NCBI GenBank assembly: GCA_023213315.1
Contig: JAKCPI010013932.1
Location: 1 to 64,000 of the forward strand
From: Euborellia annulipes
Taxonomy: Eukaryota > Arthropoda > Insecta > Dermaptera > Anisolabididae
Direction of reading: 5' to 3'
DNA: 64,000 bases
The stretch's first letter is position 1. Every line of letters starts with the position of its first letter. This document shows, piece by piece, positions 32,893 to 41,330 of this stretch. Position numbers and translations under genes: made by a program. The notes under the pieces were generated by a model. That model was not told the DNA's origin. It saw nothing but the letters and a program-made list of their open reading frames with translations, and did no database searches.

Positions 32893-34914
32893 ATGATGTT
32901 TAGCAACAAAACGTGGTTAAAATTTCCTTGATATATTTAATCCCTTTGAAATGTTATTTATATATGACATAAAAATGCAATGATAATATAATATTGATAA
33001 TTTAATGAATAGCAATTGTTAAACACACTTTAATCTTAAGAGAATACTTTGGGCAATGTTACTTACTGCAATATTATGTTATTAAGAAACATGCACAACT
33101 AGGACTACAATTACCCTCGATTCTTTGATGCCATAAATTCATTTGATATTGAACTTTGTTCAAATCCTATGAATCTGCGAGTATCTTTAGGATATAAATG
33201 TTGAGATTCATTTGGAATATATGGTGTCAATAAAATGCCATTTTCATAATTTCTAAAATTTTCTTGTAGTGTATTAGGTGTTTGATTAGTTACGTGATTC
33301 TGACTGAAATCTGAAAAAATAAAAATAAAATCAGAATTGTAATTTTTAAAAGATAATTATATTTTTAAATCAATTACTATTCGTGAAATTAGACCGATTT
33401 CGACTGCTATTTAAGGAACTTTCAACTTCATCATCATCAAGATCATCAAATGCATTTTCTATTAAATTTCCCAGCTAAAAAAAATGTTTATAATTAAGTT
33501 AAAATGTTAGGTACGGGAGGGTGATGTTTAATGTCAGTACTAGTTTCAAAAGTCACAAGAAAGGTTTTACAATTATATGAATATTTTCACTTTAGAATTA
33601 GATTAGAATTTACACTTGGTAAGTAAATAAAAAAAGTAAAAAGAGCTGAATATCATGTCGCAGAGTGGTTCATTTTCCAAATATAGCCGGACAAATTTAA
33701 CATTGAAACAAATATAACTAGCTTTTATTTATTTAGGTGTAGAGTCTACACTGTAGACACTATAGTTTCTATTGATTCACTTCGCCAAGCATTGAATAAA
33801 GCTCTTCGAGTGAGTGCTTTGACCATTGCTTAAACTGCAATAACAATTAAAGTTAGTGAGATATGGATGTAAAATTTGTTATCTAAGCTCTACAAGACTC
33901 ATTCTAATCAAACATTATAACCAAAAGTCGGAGACTGACGGATAATTTTATATTTGGATAAATAAAGTAGCAAAATTGTTTTAATTATAATTGGAGTTGT
34001 AACTTAAATATCTTTTAATGATATTGTTATAATATAATTTTAAAAGTATATACCTTTAGATTAAAATCTAAAAGAGAATCGACAGTAACTGAAACAATTT
34101 TTGTCGAATATGTAGCAATTAACGTACTAGTTAGCAGTAGTAAATATATGTGGAAATTGGCGATTGCATTTGACACTTTTCTACCCATAAAAGACAAACC
34201 ACACCCGCATAAACTGGATATTCCTGAACATTTTCTGGTCATATAGACATCAGAGAGTGGCAATTTGGCAAGGGATTCAAACTTAATTATAAGAATTTTT
34301 TGTAATTTTGTCCCGCTAAAATATCAATTTGAACCAGTTTGTGTCGTAATGTTTCTTAGCTAATTGTGATTTAGGAAAGCGGAATTCTTTTCAGTTGATT
34401 TTTTTAATTAACTAACAATAATTGGACTGCAATTGTCACCCAGTGTAGAAAAATAATTGATAAAATAAATTAAAATGCCAATAAAATTTTAAATGAAATA
34501 CAAAAGAACAAAAACAAACTTGACTAGAGTATCAGAGAAGACAACTTTACTTAAATGAACATTAACAATTTGAAAAGATGTCATATATTTTTAAAATAAT
34601 TTTGTTGTTTTGAAGGTAGAACTATTTAGAAGATGAGTCAGTTCTTTTTTGGTCAGCATTAGTGAATTATGAATTTTCAAACCAATTCTTATGACTTCCT
34701 GAGACTCATATACGATGCAATATTATTTGTAAATTAAAATTATACGAATATAAGTTAAAATTTAAACCTCTTCTTTTCGTTTTAATTCATCTTCCTCGGC
34801 TTCCTCTTCTTCTTGATCGTTTCTAGTTGTATTTAAATTAATTGGTTCTGAACCTTGAAAAATACTTAGTCCAGGTATTTGACCATTCATTTTATTTGTT
34901 TGAAGTTCATTCGT
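21162..34914 (-). CDS. CEP152: CEP152/Asterless centriole-duplication scaffold
   Basis: Seventeen exons join in one frame (3,159 nt with stop): 34768-34914, 33378-33474, 33115-33310, 31955-32160, 31206-31400, 29198-29286, 28861-29052, 27210-27449, 26423-26606, 26210-26331, 25478-25611, 25204-25398, 24953-25130, 23437-23653, 22399-22541, 22013-22330, 21162-21467. The likely start is the ATG at 34,888-34,890 (about 1,044 residues), but an earlier exon is possible. Recognition rests on the ordered match to CEP152: acidic N-terminus, then coiled coils with SQRQCTQLMSS (human SQKQCAHLLQS), ELHNFERAAQLGVL (human EISLYESAAKLGI) and QLYVDLCKTKETLV (human [14 protein letters not shown]). The family builds the outer centriole layer, recruits PLK4 and binds CPAP/SAS-4. 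The product is shorter than human CEP152 and close to fly Asterless. Every join uses GT-AG sites; introns carry MITEs and a SINE. Confidence 0.92.
21656..21740. repeat. Short repeat shared with 38.72 kb
   Basis: GGGGTTGTCCGCATATTACG and the following TAACGAGTTAGGGGG match ggggttgtccacatataaag near 38,722. It is a small DNA-transposon fragment in the last CEP152 intron. Confidence 0.5.
21842..21975. repeat. Inverted repeat in CEP152 last intron
   Basis: AAAGGAGACGAAGAAGAT and CAACGAATTTTATG on the left are mirrored by CATAAAATTCGTTG and ATCTTCTTAGTCTCCTTT on the right, so the intronic RNA could form a hairpin. Confidence 0.75.
22612..22770 (-). repeat. tRNA-derived SINE, second family
   Basis: On the minus strand, TGGCTCAGAGGTAGAGG resembles an A box and GGGTTCGCATCCC a B box. 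The body continues with ATTTCAAATGAATTGAATC and ends in ATGCCAAAAAACACC. A related tail lies near 56,210-56,260. The cloverleaf acceptor stem does not pair, so this is not a functional tRNA gene. Confidence 0.65.
22855..23190 (+). repeat. SINE interrupted by a nested insertion
   Basis: The SINE head (GGCTTGGTGTAGTTGGCAGC) runs to ACCTTCTATACCA at about 22,887. A low-complexity insert of about 200 bp follows, starting CAGCGGTTCCCC and rich in G, C and A runs. The SINE then resumes with a second ACCTTCTATACCA, a B box (GCGGGTTCAGACCCC) and its body. The repeated word is the probable target duplication of a hAT-like insert whose right end (GGGGGGAAC) is shortened. Confidence 0.75.
23905..24330 (+). 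repeat. Dispersed TACTTTCTCT repeat, longest intronic copy
   Basis: The copy starts with a small hairpin, TACTTTCTCTTACCT...AGAGAGAAAGTA, then ATTCGATGTCGAGATTTTGA, TTGAGGTCCCCTGAGCC, a GT-rich word, AGGTTGAAATTTCATATTTA and AAAAAGTGCTAGTAGTTTAC. Other copies are near 35.3, 37.0, 51.1, 51.9, 54.8 and inside the palindrome at 58 kb. No coding frame is shared, so this looks like a non-autonomous family. Confidence 0.7.
24953..25611 (-). CDS. CEP152: CEP152 exons 11-13, central coiled coil
   Basis: Exon 11 (25478-25611) encodes a polar Asn-rich linker. Exon 12 (25204-25398) encodes HISELEDNNKDLNNQLDLLK and AKIIDEYCSEYMQFHERTL. Exon 13 (24953-25130) encodes SVQLEEALKENEQVKQLYVD and LCKTKETLVVQLKTEQETIG. 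The last aligns with the human segment containing [20 protein letters not shown]. The phases are 2, 2 and 0, and they join without stops. Confidence 0.9.
26210..31400 (-). CDS. CEP152: CEP152 exons 5-10, conserved coiled-coil core
   Basis: Exon 5 (31206-31400) encodes SKEQLEVLLQVRMREVQRLS. Exon 6 (29198-29286) encodes a Lys-rich coil. Exon 7 (28861-29052) includes SYIKSLKERYEKQIKSTEKE. Exon 8 (27210-27449) includes ENLTKRVAELSRSQEALLIE and NLEISQRQCTQLM. Exon 9 (26423-26606) includes TREELHNFERAAQLGVLNPD and DDYLHLKQEIQHLL. Exon 10 (26210-26331) is a Glu/Lys coil. Exons 7-9 give the clearest match to vertebrate CEP152. All phases agree. Confidence 0.93.
26852..27102. mobile_element. hAT-type MITE with perfect 8-bp TSD
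   Basis: Ends CAAGGGCGGCTCTAGG and AAAGCCGCCCCTG form inverted repeats; the second palindromic word is TGGGTAGGCA/TGCCTACCC. The octamer ttgttata lies on both sides (26,844-26,851 and 27,103-27,110). It sits in a CEP152 intron. Confidence 0.85.
27714..28704. mobile_element. hAT-like non-autonomous element, about 1 kb
   Basis: The left end CAGAGGTCTCCAAACTTTTT is mirrored by CCATTTTGGAAATCATTG at the right. Flanks ccctaaat and ctctaaga suggest a decayed duplication. It carries short palindromes, an AT microsatellite and a tRNA-like B-box word (GGGTTCAAATCCCA at about 28,444), perhaps a nested SINE. It lies in the CEP152 intron between exons 7 and 8. Confidence 0.55.
29930..30178. mobile_element. 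hAT-type MITE with perfect 8-bp TSD, nested
   Basis: Ends CAGTGGCGTCATTT and AAATGACGCCACTG are perfect inverted copies. GAGAGGAG occurs at 29,922-29,929 and 30,179-30,186. It interrupts an older G/C-run element that starts near 29,901 (CAGAGGCGTATATAGGGG). It sits in a CEP152 intron. Confidence 0.9.
30360..30600 (-). repeat. tRNA-derived SINE, near full length
   Basis: This is a reversed copy of the main SINE. A poly-T-like start is followed by CACTCACACTCACATTCACA, CAGTCTTTTCGGCAACTTAG, a TA microsatellite, AAGCCATTTGGTATCC, GGGGTCCGAACTCGCAACCC (B box) and CACACCAAGCACGAGG (A-box side). Confidence 0.85.
30635..30920. repeat. Fragment of the 40.7-kb MITE family
   Basis: AGAGGGCCCTGG, GAAAATTTGTCTTTGAGAGG, TATTTTTGTGTATGG and a GCGGGCCCTTCCC word match the interior of the element at 40,714-41,138. 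No intact ends are visible. Confidence 0.55.
31955..34914 (-). CDS. CEP152: CEP152 exons 1-4, acidic N-terminal region
   Basis: Exon 1 (34768-34914) encodes MNGQIPGLSIFQGSEP and then NDQEEEEAEEDELKRKEE. Exon 2 (33378-33474) encodes LGNLIENAFDDLDDDEVESS. Exon 3 (33115-33310) and exon 4 (31955-32160) encode a low-complexity Asn/Ser/His-rich spacer (GHSPHLLGAGDCLPNSSNY). The two acidic segments align with the N-terminus of CEP152 ([20 protein letters not shown]), the region that binds the PLK4 cryptic polo box. The spacer is disordered in type and poorly conserved in the family. Confidence 0.87.
32242..32519. mobile_element. hAT-type MITE
   Basis: Ends CAATGCCGGATTACC and TTTAATCCGGCATTG are inverted copies. 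Flanks actacgcc and attacgcc match at 7 of 8 positions. A poly-G run lies near 32,404. It is in the CEP152 intron between exons 3 and 4. Confidence 0.8.
32550..32851. mobile_element. hAT-type MITE with perfect 8-bp TSD and internal duplication
   Basis: Ends CAGGGCCGTG and CACGGCCCTG are perfect inverted copies. tataaaat occurs on both sides (32,542-32,549 and 32,852-32,859). Inside, GTCTCTAAAAAAAAGGTAAA with its flanks occurs twice, about 100 bp apart. A long TA microsatellite follows the element. It sits immediately downstream (right) of the 32,242 MITE. Confidence 0.88.
33475..34767. other. CEP152 intron 1
   Basis: The intron is AT-rich. A small inverted word (GAGTCTACACTGTAGAC) lies at about 33,740. 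The open frame at 34,027-34,263 on the minus strand looks non-coding and was not accepted. Confidence 0.5.
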
Positions 34915-35325
34915 CTAAAAATAATATATTGTTGATAACAGTAACTGTGATAATAAATTACAAAATATATATATTTATAAGACAATTCTAAAGTCTTGTG
35001 GAGAATTTATTCAATTATGAAATGTCACTTCGAATAACGCTTTTATTTTTAAATTAAGAAACAACATGATTCAGGAGCGCCAATCTAATAAAAATGTGAT
35101 TAAAATTTTTTTTTTTTTGTAAAAAATTAATTAATGTTAAATAAAAATATATAAATTTTCATTAAATAATGCATTTGATATAAGTGGTCAACTTCCCAAG
35201 CTCACAGAGTATATATATATGAGCACCATGGGAACAAAAAATAATTAAAAGAAATATATATATACTCTGTGAAAAGAAACGTTGTGTTGATTGGCGGTAA
35301 AAAATTTAGAGGGAGTTTAAATTTT
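34915..35325. other. Upstream region of CEP152
   Basis: The promoter presumably lies here but no GC-rich core or clear site stands out. A local inverted repeat (CACAGAGTATATATATA at 35,204, mirrored near 35,256-35,271) is present. Confidence 0.4.
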
Positions 35326-35329
35326 ACTT

Positions 35330-35500
35330 TCTCTTACCTCTATAAATGTTAAAATATATAGAGAGAAAGTATTGAATTCATGTCAAAAATTCGAAATCGA
35401 GATTTTGGTCCAGAATCCAAAAAAGTTGTTTTCGCATTATGGTCTGTCTGCTTATCTCAAGGCTTATCTGTGTTCAATTTTAAGCATTAGGTATTGAGCA
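35330..35500 (+). repeat. Dispersed TACTTTCTCT repeat, short copy
   Basis: The terminal hairpin TACTTTCTCTTACCTC...AGAGAGAAAGTA is followed by ATTCGAAATCGAGATTTTGG and a shortened body ending near TTTTAAGCATTAGG. Confidence 0.65.
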
Positions 35501-35532
35501 TAGATAATATAGATCAGTAACTCCCGTGTTCC

Positions 35533-35723
35533 TAGGCGTAACTAGGGGGGGGGGGGGGTGCCGGGGGGCCTGCCCCCCCCCCAGAAAGCTCCTTGTCCCA
35601 AGAAAAATTGAGAAAATATGGGGCTTTCCAGGCCCACCGGAGGATAGCTCGCCCCATGCCCCCCCCCCAGCGAGGATGGCTGGTCACATGGCCCCCAGCC
35701 AAATTCTCTAGTTACGCCCATGG
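35533..35723. mobile_element. MITE, CATGGGCGTAACTAGG family
   Basis: The left end TAGGCGTAACTAGG is slightly eroded. The right end CTCTAGTTACGCCCATGG is intact. The interior shares GAGAAAATATGGGGCTTTCC with the 38.77-kb copy. G- and C-runs are present. Confidence 0.75.
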
Positions 35724-36474
35724 TGGTCTTCAAACAATTTTGAAAGCAAAATGAGAACAACATCAAAAAAATAATTGATTTTTGAATTTTAAGAGAAAGT
35801 AAAAATTAATATGTCAAAATAAATTTGGAAAATCGATTTTTAATCATTTTCAGAAAGTTTTGAGGCTAAAATTTCATTGTTTTTGCTTGAATATTTTATA
35901 TATTAAGTTATTTAATCAATATCAAGGCCTAAATATGTTTATTTAATTAAAAAACAATAAATTAAGATAATTAGAAAGTGAAAGAGGCAGTTGAAGATGT
36001 AAAAGGCAATTAATAAACCCCCATTTTATGTGGTCGTAGTTAAATAAAAAAATGTCTATAGCTTTATAATTGACTGAAAAGACCAGTTTTGCATTTTTCC
36101 ACAAATCCAACGAAAAATAAGAGAGATATAGCGACTTTTGAAAAGCGAATCTGCGCGTGAAGAAAAGCCTAGACAAGAGTGAAGCGAGGCTCCCTGGCTG
36201 CACTCTGGGCGCCGATCGAATTAGAAAAAACAAATTGATGCTCTCCCATCATTTGAAATAATTGCATAATTGATTGATTTTCATCTTTTTATGCTTTTAT
36301 AAAATTTTATTCGAAACTTTTTTTTAACTATAAGAATAAAAGACTGTATATTTACCCATAAAAAATTCAATTCTTTGAGAAAAAATAAAATTTCAAAATA
36401 TTTTGTCTTCAATCAAAGAGATGCTTATTTCTCATAAATATATTAAATAATAAAATCCATCCCTTTAGACCAGC

Positions 36475-36707
36475 GTTTCCCCACCTTTTGAGGTCCCCGC
36501 CCCCCTAAGGGGGGGGGGGGATAATTCTTCCCCCCTGCCGCCTCCCTTCCTTTTTCTCCCCTTTCCAAATAAATTTTTTTCCCCCGTCGGGGTTTTTTTT
36601 TTTTTCTTTTGTTTTTTTTTCCTTTTTTTTTTTTAATTTTTTTTTTTTTTTCTTTTCTGTGGTTTTGTTGGCTCCTTTTTTTTCATTTTATCTTTTTTTT
36701 TTTTTTT

Positions 36708-36755
<48 letters not shown>

Positions 36756-36900
36756 TCTCGCGGCGGCTTTGGGGGGCGTGGGGGGGGGGGGGGGGGGGGG
36801 GGGGGGGTGGGGGGGGCTGGGGCTTTAGACCTTTAGTTCAGTGCTTGTTAAACTTTTTGAGTCGCGGCCCAGTTGGGAACCAAATAAATATCTCACGGCC
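36475..36900. repeat. hAT-like remnants with extreme poly-T and poly-G tracts
   Basis: GACCAGCGTTTCCCCACC at the left and TTGTTAAACTTTTTGAGTCG at the right resemble hAT-type ends. Between them are about 200 bases of nearly pure T, then a G-run of roughly 30 bases. The open frames here are homopolymer artefacts, and base accuracy is doubtful. Confidence 0.5.
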
Positions 36901-36944
36901 CCCCCTTTTTTTTTTTTTTTTTTTTTACATTCTCTTGCCTATGT

Positions 36945-37225
36945 GTGTTCAATTTTAAGCATGAAGGAATTGAGCTAGGAGGGTGAAATTTTATATTTAA
37001 GTTAGACACCCCCCTGAGGCGTGGAAATAAGCTTTTAATCAAAATCAGCCAAAAAGTACTAGTGCTTTACTGATGTAGTTTTTCAGTTTTTTTCGATTTT
37101 CTCAAAATTCGCTCGAACGATTTTTTTTTTAAATTCAAAAATCAATTATTTTTTAGATTCTCTTTAAAATGTATATTCTTAATTTGCCGTTGAAATCTTC
37201 TGAAGACCACTTTATTCTTGTTCTT
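36945..37225 (+). repeat. Dispersed repeat copy
   Basis: It shares TTTTAAGCATGAAGGAATTG, AGGGTGAAATTTTATATTTA, AAAAAGTACTAGTGCTTTAC and TTTAAAATGTATATTCT with the copies at 24.1 and 58.4 kb. Confidence 0.7.
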
Positions 37226-37268
37226 CATAGGAAATATAGGTGAAATTGTCGCCATGGTAACAGAAATT

Positions 37269-37517
37269 CAGGGGCGTATATAGAAATTTTTTTTCGGGGG
37301 GGGGGGGGCCCGAACTCAAAAATTTTTCTGCGGAAAATTTTTTTTTTAAGAAACTAAATTTTTTTCACACGAAATTTTTTCTTTTGCGGAACCAAAGTTT
37401 TCCATCCTGCGGAAAAATTTGTTGCGCTGATGTCTGTATATCTCTATATATGTATATGTGTTTGGAAAATTTCGGGGGGGGGGCGGGGCCCCTCAGCCCC
37501 CCTTATATACGCCCCTG
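37269..37517. mobile_element. hAT-type MITE with perfect 8-bp TSD
   Basis: Ends CAGGGGCGTATATA and TATATACGCCCCTG are perfect inverted copies. CAGAAATT lies on both sides (37,261-37,268 and 37,518-37,525). G-runs flank the interior. Confidence 0.9.
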
Positions 37518-37838
37518 CAGAAATTAAATCTATTACTTATTAGAGTAAAATTCATATAAATCAATTATTTAGATGCCCTTTTAAAAAGTACATCAGTAAT
37601 ATTTTGTGAAAATTGTTTGAAGTACTCAAATCATTTCATCTAAATTAAATTTTAGACTTTAATATTTGACTACCCTACAGTAATACAAGATCGAAATATC
37701 GCTTGTGTTCAAATAAATATAACAACCATGTGATGATGAAGAATTGAAAGATTTTACATCTAAATATTTAACTATCATTTATTTTGCAATATTCTCTGAC
37801 TGCTTAATTAATGTTTTTTTTCTCTTTCAATTTTTATA

Positions 37839-38166
37839 ATTCTTGGAAATGTCCAAAAAAAAAAAAAAAAAAAAACTTATAAGCTATTAAATTATTATTT
37901 TTAAAAAGACAAATCATTTTTCTTAGAAAAGAGAGGAAGGGGGAGAGGCGCCTGGCGCCTTTCTCCTCATCAACAATCAGAGCGGTGGAGTGGGGGCTGC
38001 TGTCGCCGCGACCCTCCCCTCCTTTGACCAAACTAAGAGCATGAAATAATTTACATTGGAAATGAATAAAAATTGATAAATCAAATATCATACTCGCCGT
38101 CGGGGGGGGCGGCGAAAATACTCAACTCAGTCTCTCTGATGTCTCTCAAATATTCTTGGAAATGCC

Positions 38167-38197
<31 letters not shown>

Positions 38198-38411
38198 TAT
38201 AAGCTATTAAATTATTATTTTTAAAAAGACAAATCATTTTTCTTAGAAAAGAGAGGAAGGGGGAGAGGCGCCTGGCGCCTTTCTCCTCATCAACAATCAG
38301 AGCGGTGGAGTGGGGGCTGCTGTCACCCGCGACCCTCCCTCCTTTGACCAAACTAAGAGCATGAAATAATTTACATTGGAAATGAATAAAAATTTGATAA
38401 ATCAAATATCT
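37839..38411. repeat. Direct duplication, about 250-bp unit
   Basis: Copy 1 (37,839-38,089) and copy 2 (38,152-38,411) are nearly identical: ATTCTTGGAAATG, a poly-A run (about 20 versus 30), GAGAGGCGCCTGGCGCC, AACAATCAGAGCGGTGGAGT and GGAAATGAATAAAAATT. They differ by small indels. About 60 bp of GC-rich unique sequence separates them. Confidence 0.9.
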
Positions 38412-38764
38412 ATAACTCGGAAACCTCGCATCCAATTCGCATCGGATCTTTTGTAATGAGTTTAGAATTTCCTAGAGAATATTCACATGGAACTAAAATT
38501 GAATAATTAAGAATATATTTTTTTCTTTAATCTAACCATCCGTTCAACCAATCAAATGATAGTAAAATGGATCATCGTTCTATATTCTCTGAAATTTTTC
38601 CTTTTATCTGTATATAAAATTTTCAAACTTTTTTTTTTTTATTTCTCTTTATCAGCAATCTCCGCACTCCCAATTTTTATTAAATAAACGAATATTATAT
38701 AAATTTTAAATAAATACCTTAGGGGTTGTCCACATATAAAGTAACGCGTTAGGGGAGGGAGAGG

Positions 38765-38944
38765 CATGGGCGTAACTAGGGAGGTACCGGGGGGCATGCT
38801 CCCCCAGAAGGCTCGTGCCCCCCCATCCCCCCTAGAAAGCTCCCTGCCCCAAGAAAAATTGAGAAAATGTGGGGCTTTCCAGGCCCTCCGGAGGATAGCT
38901 GATCCCATGTCCCCCCCCAGCCAAATTCTCTAGTTACCCCCATG
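38765..38944. mobile_element. MITE, CATGGGCGTAACTAGG family
   Basis: Ends CATGGGCGTAACTAGG and CTCTAGTTACCCCCATG are inverted copies. It shares AAGAAAAATTGAGAAAATGT with the 35.5-kb copy. It is inserted beside the word ggggttgtccacatataaag also seen at 21.66 kb. Confidence 0.75.
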
Positions 38945-39215
38945 CTCGTGTTTAATTCCCACTCCTAGCCCCCTAAAAAAAAAATAAAAAAACCGCTCCC
39001 CCAGACAAAATTGCATTAATCCGCCACTGCGCCACGGGCGCAACAGAGCTGAGGGCGCAAAACAATGGGGACCGACCTAGTTGTGAGCTGCACGAGGGTT
39101 TTATTTACCAACATTTTCATTAGTGAGGCGCTACGGGGGAGAGGGGAAATGCCCTCCGACGATTATATCAGCCCCCCTCTCCCTGAAATATCATTTTATA
39201 TATTTTACAGAAATA

Positions 39216-40544
39216 AAAAAAAAAAGTGCAGGAGGTGGATTTGAACTCGCGCAGTTTGGTTACGTGAGGATGGAAAAATATATTGATTGCTTGACGACGA
39301 ATTAACCACTTGAGCCAAACTTTAATTAGTTGAATAGAGGAAATATAAGCCATATAAGAAACATGAAATAAAAGAAGTAATAAAAAATTTTTAATATTCC
39401 ACATGTGATATATCATTTTTCATTACTTTTTATGCAGATTAATAATTTATAATTAAAATTTCCATAGCATGCCTAGTTTTCAAATAATTCAATGGACAAA
39501 CGTCAGATTGTTTATGCCTTAATGTAATTAAACCAAAAACTCTATCTAACATATGATACATGTTATTAATTCTTGAATTCCCCCTGATTCCAGAGAACTA
39601 AAGCCCTTTTAATTATATAATCTAATTTGAGAGTTATTGGCGATCAAAGTTAAGCTTATTTTCGACCTTAATGACATCATCACTCTCAATTCTATATTAT
39701 CGAAAAAGCTTATTTAGCATTGTCTGATTAAAACCAAATTTTTACCAGAGATTTATAATTAAAAAATGAGTTTTTTTCTAAAGTTTCATTGAGATTGGTA
39801 AAGAAATAAATAAAATATTGACTATTTTGTAAATTGAGTTTTAGAATTCGGGATCCCGGATGGGTAAAGAGAGCCGTCTATGAACCGGGTCTAGGCTTGA
39901 ATCTGAAATCCCAAATTCTAAAACTCAATTTACAAAATAGTCAATATTTTATTTATTTCTTTACCAATCTCAATGAAACTTTAGAAAAAACTCATTTTTT
40001 AATTATAAATCTCTGGTAAAAATTTGGTTTTAATTAGACAATGCTAAATAAGCTTTTTCGAAAATATAGAATTGAGACTGTTGATGTCATTAAGGTCGAG
40101 AATACGCTTAACTTTGATCGCCAATAACTCCCAAATTAGGTCATATAATTAAAAGGGCTTTAGTTCTCTGGAATCAGGGGGAATTCAAGAATTAATGACA
40201 TGTATCATATGTTAGATATAGTTTTTGGTTTAATTACATTAAGGCATAAACAATCTGACGTTTGTCCATTGATATATTTGAAAACTATACATTCAATTGA
40301 AATTCCGATTATAAAATATTAATCCGCATAAAAAGTTAAGAAAAATGATATATCATATGTGGAATATTAAAAATATTTTAATACTTCTTTTATTTCATGT
40401 TTCTCATATGGCTTATTTTATCTAAATAAATTAATTAAAGTATGGCTCAAGTGGCTAATTCGTCATCAACCAATCAATATTTTTTTCCATCCTCACGTAA
40501 CCGAACTGCGCGAGTTCAAATCCACCTCCTGCACTTTTTTTTTT
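39216..40544. repeat. 1.33-kb palindrome with tRNA-like ends
   Basis: The arms 39,216-39,852 and 39,910-40,544 are inverted copies with only scattered differences; examples are TTTGTAAATTGAGTTTTAGA near the centre and GTGCAGGAGGTGGATTTGAA at the outer edge. Each outer end, read outward, has a tRNA-like head: GGCTCAAGTGGTTAATTCG (A box) and GAGTTCAAATCC (B box, right copy 40,512-40,523), then poly-A or poly-T. The loop is GC-richer (CGGGATCCCGGATGGG). It fits two SINE-like units head to head or an inverted duplication. No protein is encoded. Confidence 0.9.
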
Positions 40545-40713
40545 AATCATATTATCAATTTCCTTTTATTTTTAATGCTAACTTATAATTTCATTTATCT
40601 GTCATTATAACTAGAGAAAGGATTTGTGGAATATAAACTTTGGTAACCCTATGCTTAGGGAATTTTGACAAATTTTTAAAAAATAACTTTTTTTATTTAT
40701 GTTGGCATGAAGG

Positions 40714-41138
40714 CAGTGGCGTGCCGAGGGGGGGGGGCGGTCCGCCCCAGGCCCCCATATATAAAAAAAATTTTTATGAAAATTTCCCTTTGAGAGGCCC
40801 CGGGGCCCTCAGGGCTCAAGTAAAAAGGGAAAAATTTAGATAAAAAAAAAAGGAAAATTTAATGAAAATTTCTCTTTGAGAGGCCCCGGAGCCCTCAGAG
40901 CACAAGTAAAAAGGGAAAAATTTAGATAAAAAAAAACAAACAAAATTTAATGAAAATTTCTCTTTGAGAGGCCCCGGGGCCCTTGGGGTTCAGGGATATA
41001 CGGAATTTTAAAAATATTTTTGTGTATGGAGGAGAGGAATATTTAAAGATGAGCCCCCCCCCCCAAAAAAAAAAAACAAATTCAATATAAGGCCCCCTCT
41101 TGCCGCCCCAGACCCCCAACTGCCTCGGTACGCCTCTG
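40714..41138. mobile_element. hAT-type MITE with perfect 8-bp TSD and internal tandem repeats
   Basis: Ends CAGTGGCGTGCCGAGG and CCTCGGTACGCCTCTG are inverted copies. catgaagg occurs at 40,706-40,713 and 41,139-41,146. Three tandem units of about 80-90 bp carry CTTTGAGAGGCCCCGG and AAAAAGGGAAAAATTTAGAT. Fragments of the family occur at 30.6 kb. Confidence 0.88.
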
Positions 41139-41146
41139 CATGAAGG

Positions 41147-41330
41147 CCATTTAAGACTTTTAACGATTCTCGTATGTTTTAATAAATCTATTGGGGGTCT
41201 AGGCATTTCTATTTAAGCCATTTAGATACCAAATGGCTTAAATAAAATCATCAGACTGCCTGGGATCCTAACCCTCGACCCTATATACAATGCAGGCCAC
41301 CAACTACGCCAAGCCCACTATTATACTTTG
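41147..41330 (-). repeat. tRNA-derived SINE, truncated
   Basis: It shows reversed SINE words CCATTTAAGACTTTTAACG, AAGCCATTTAGATACC, AATGGCTTAAATAAAATCAT and CACCAACTACGCCAAGCCCA. The tail beyond CCATTTAAGAC is absent at the MITE border. Confidence 0.8.

Noticed and set aside
34027..34263. Minus-strand open frame with a hydrophobic stretch
   Set aside because: It lies in CEP152 intron 1, has no splice or family support and AT-driven composition.
36609..36958. Overlapping plus-strand frames rich in Phe and Gly
   Set aside because: They are translations of poly-T and poly-G runs.
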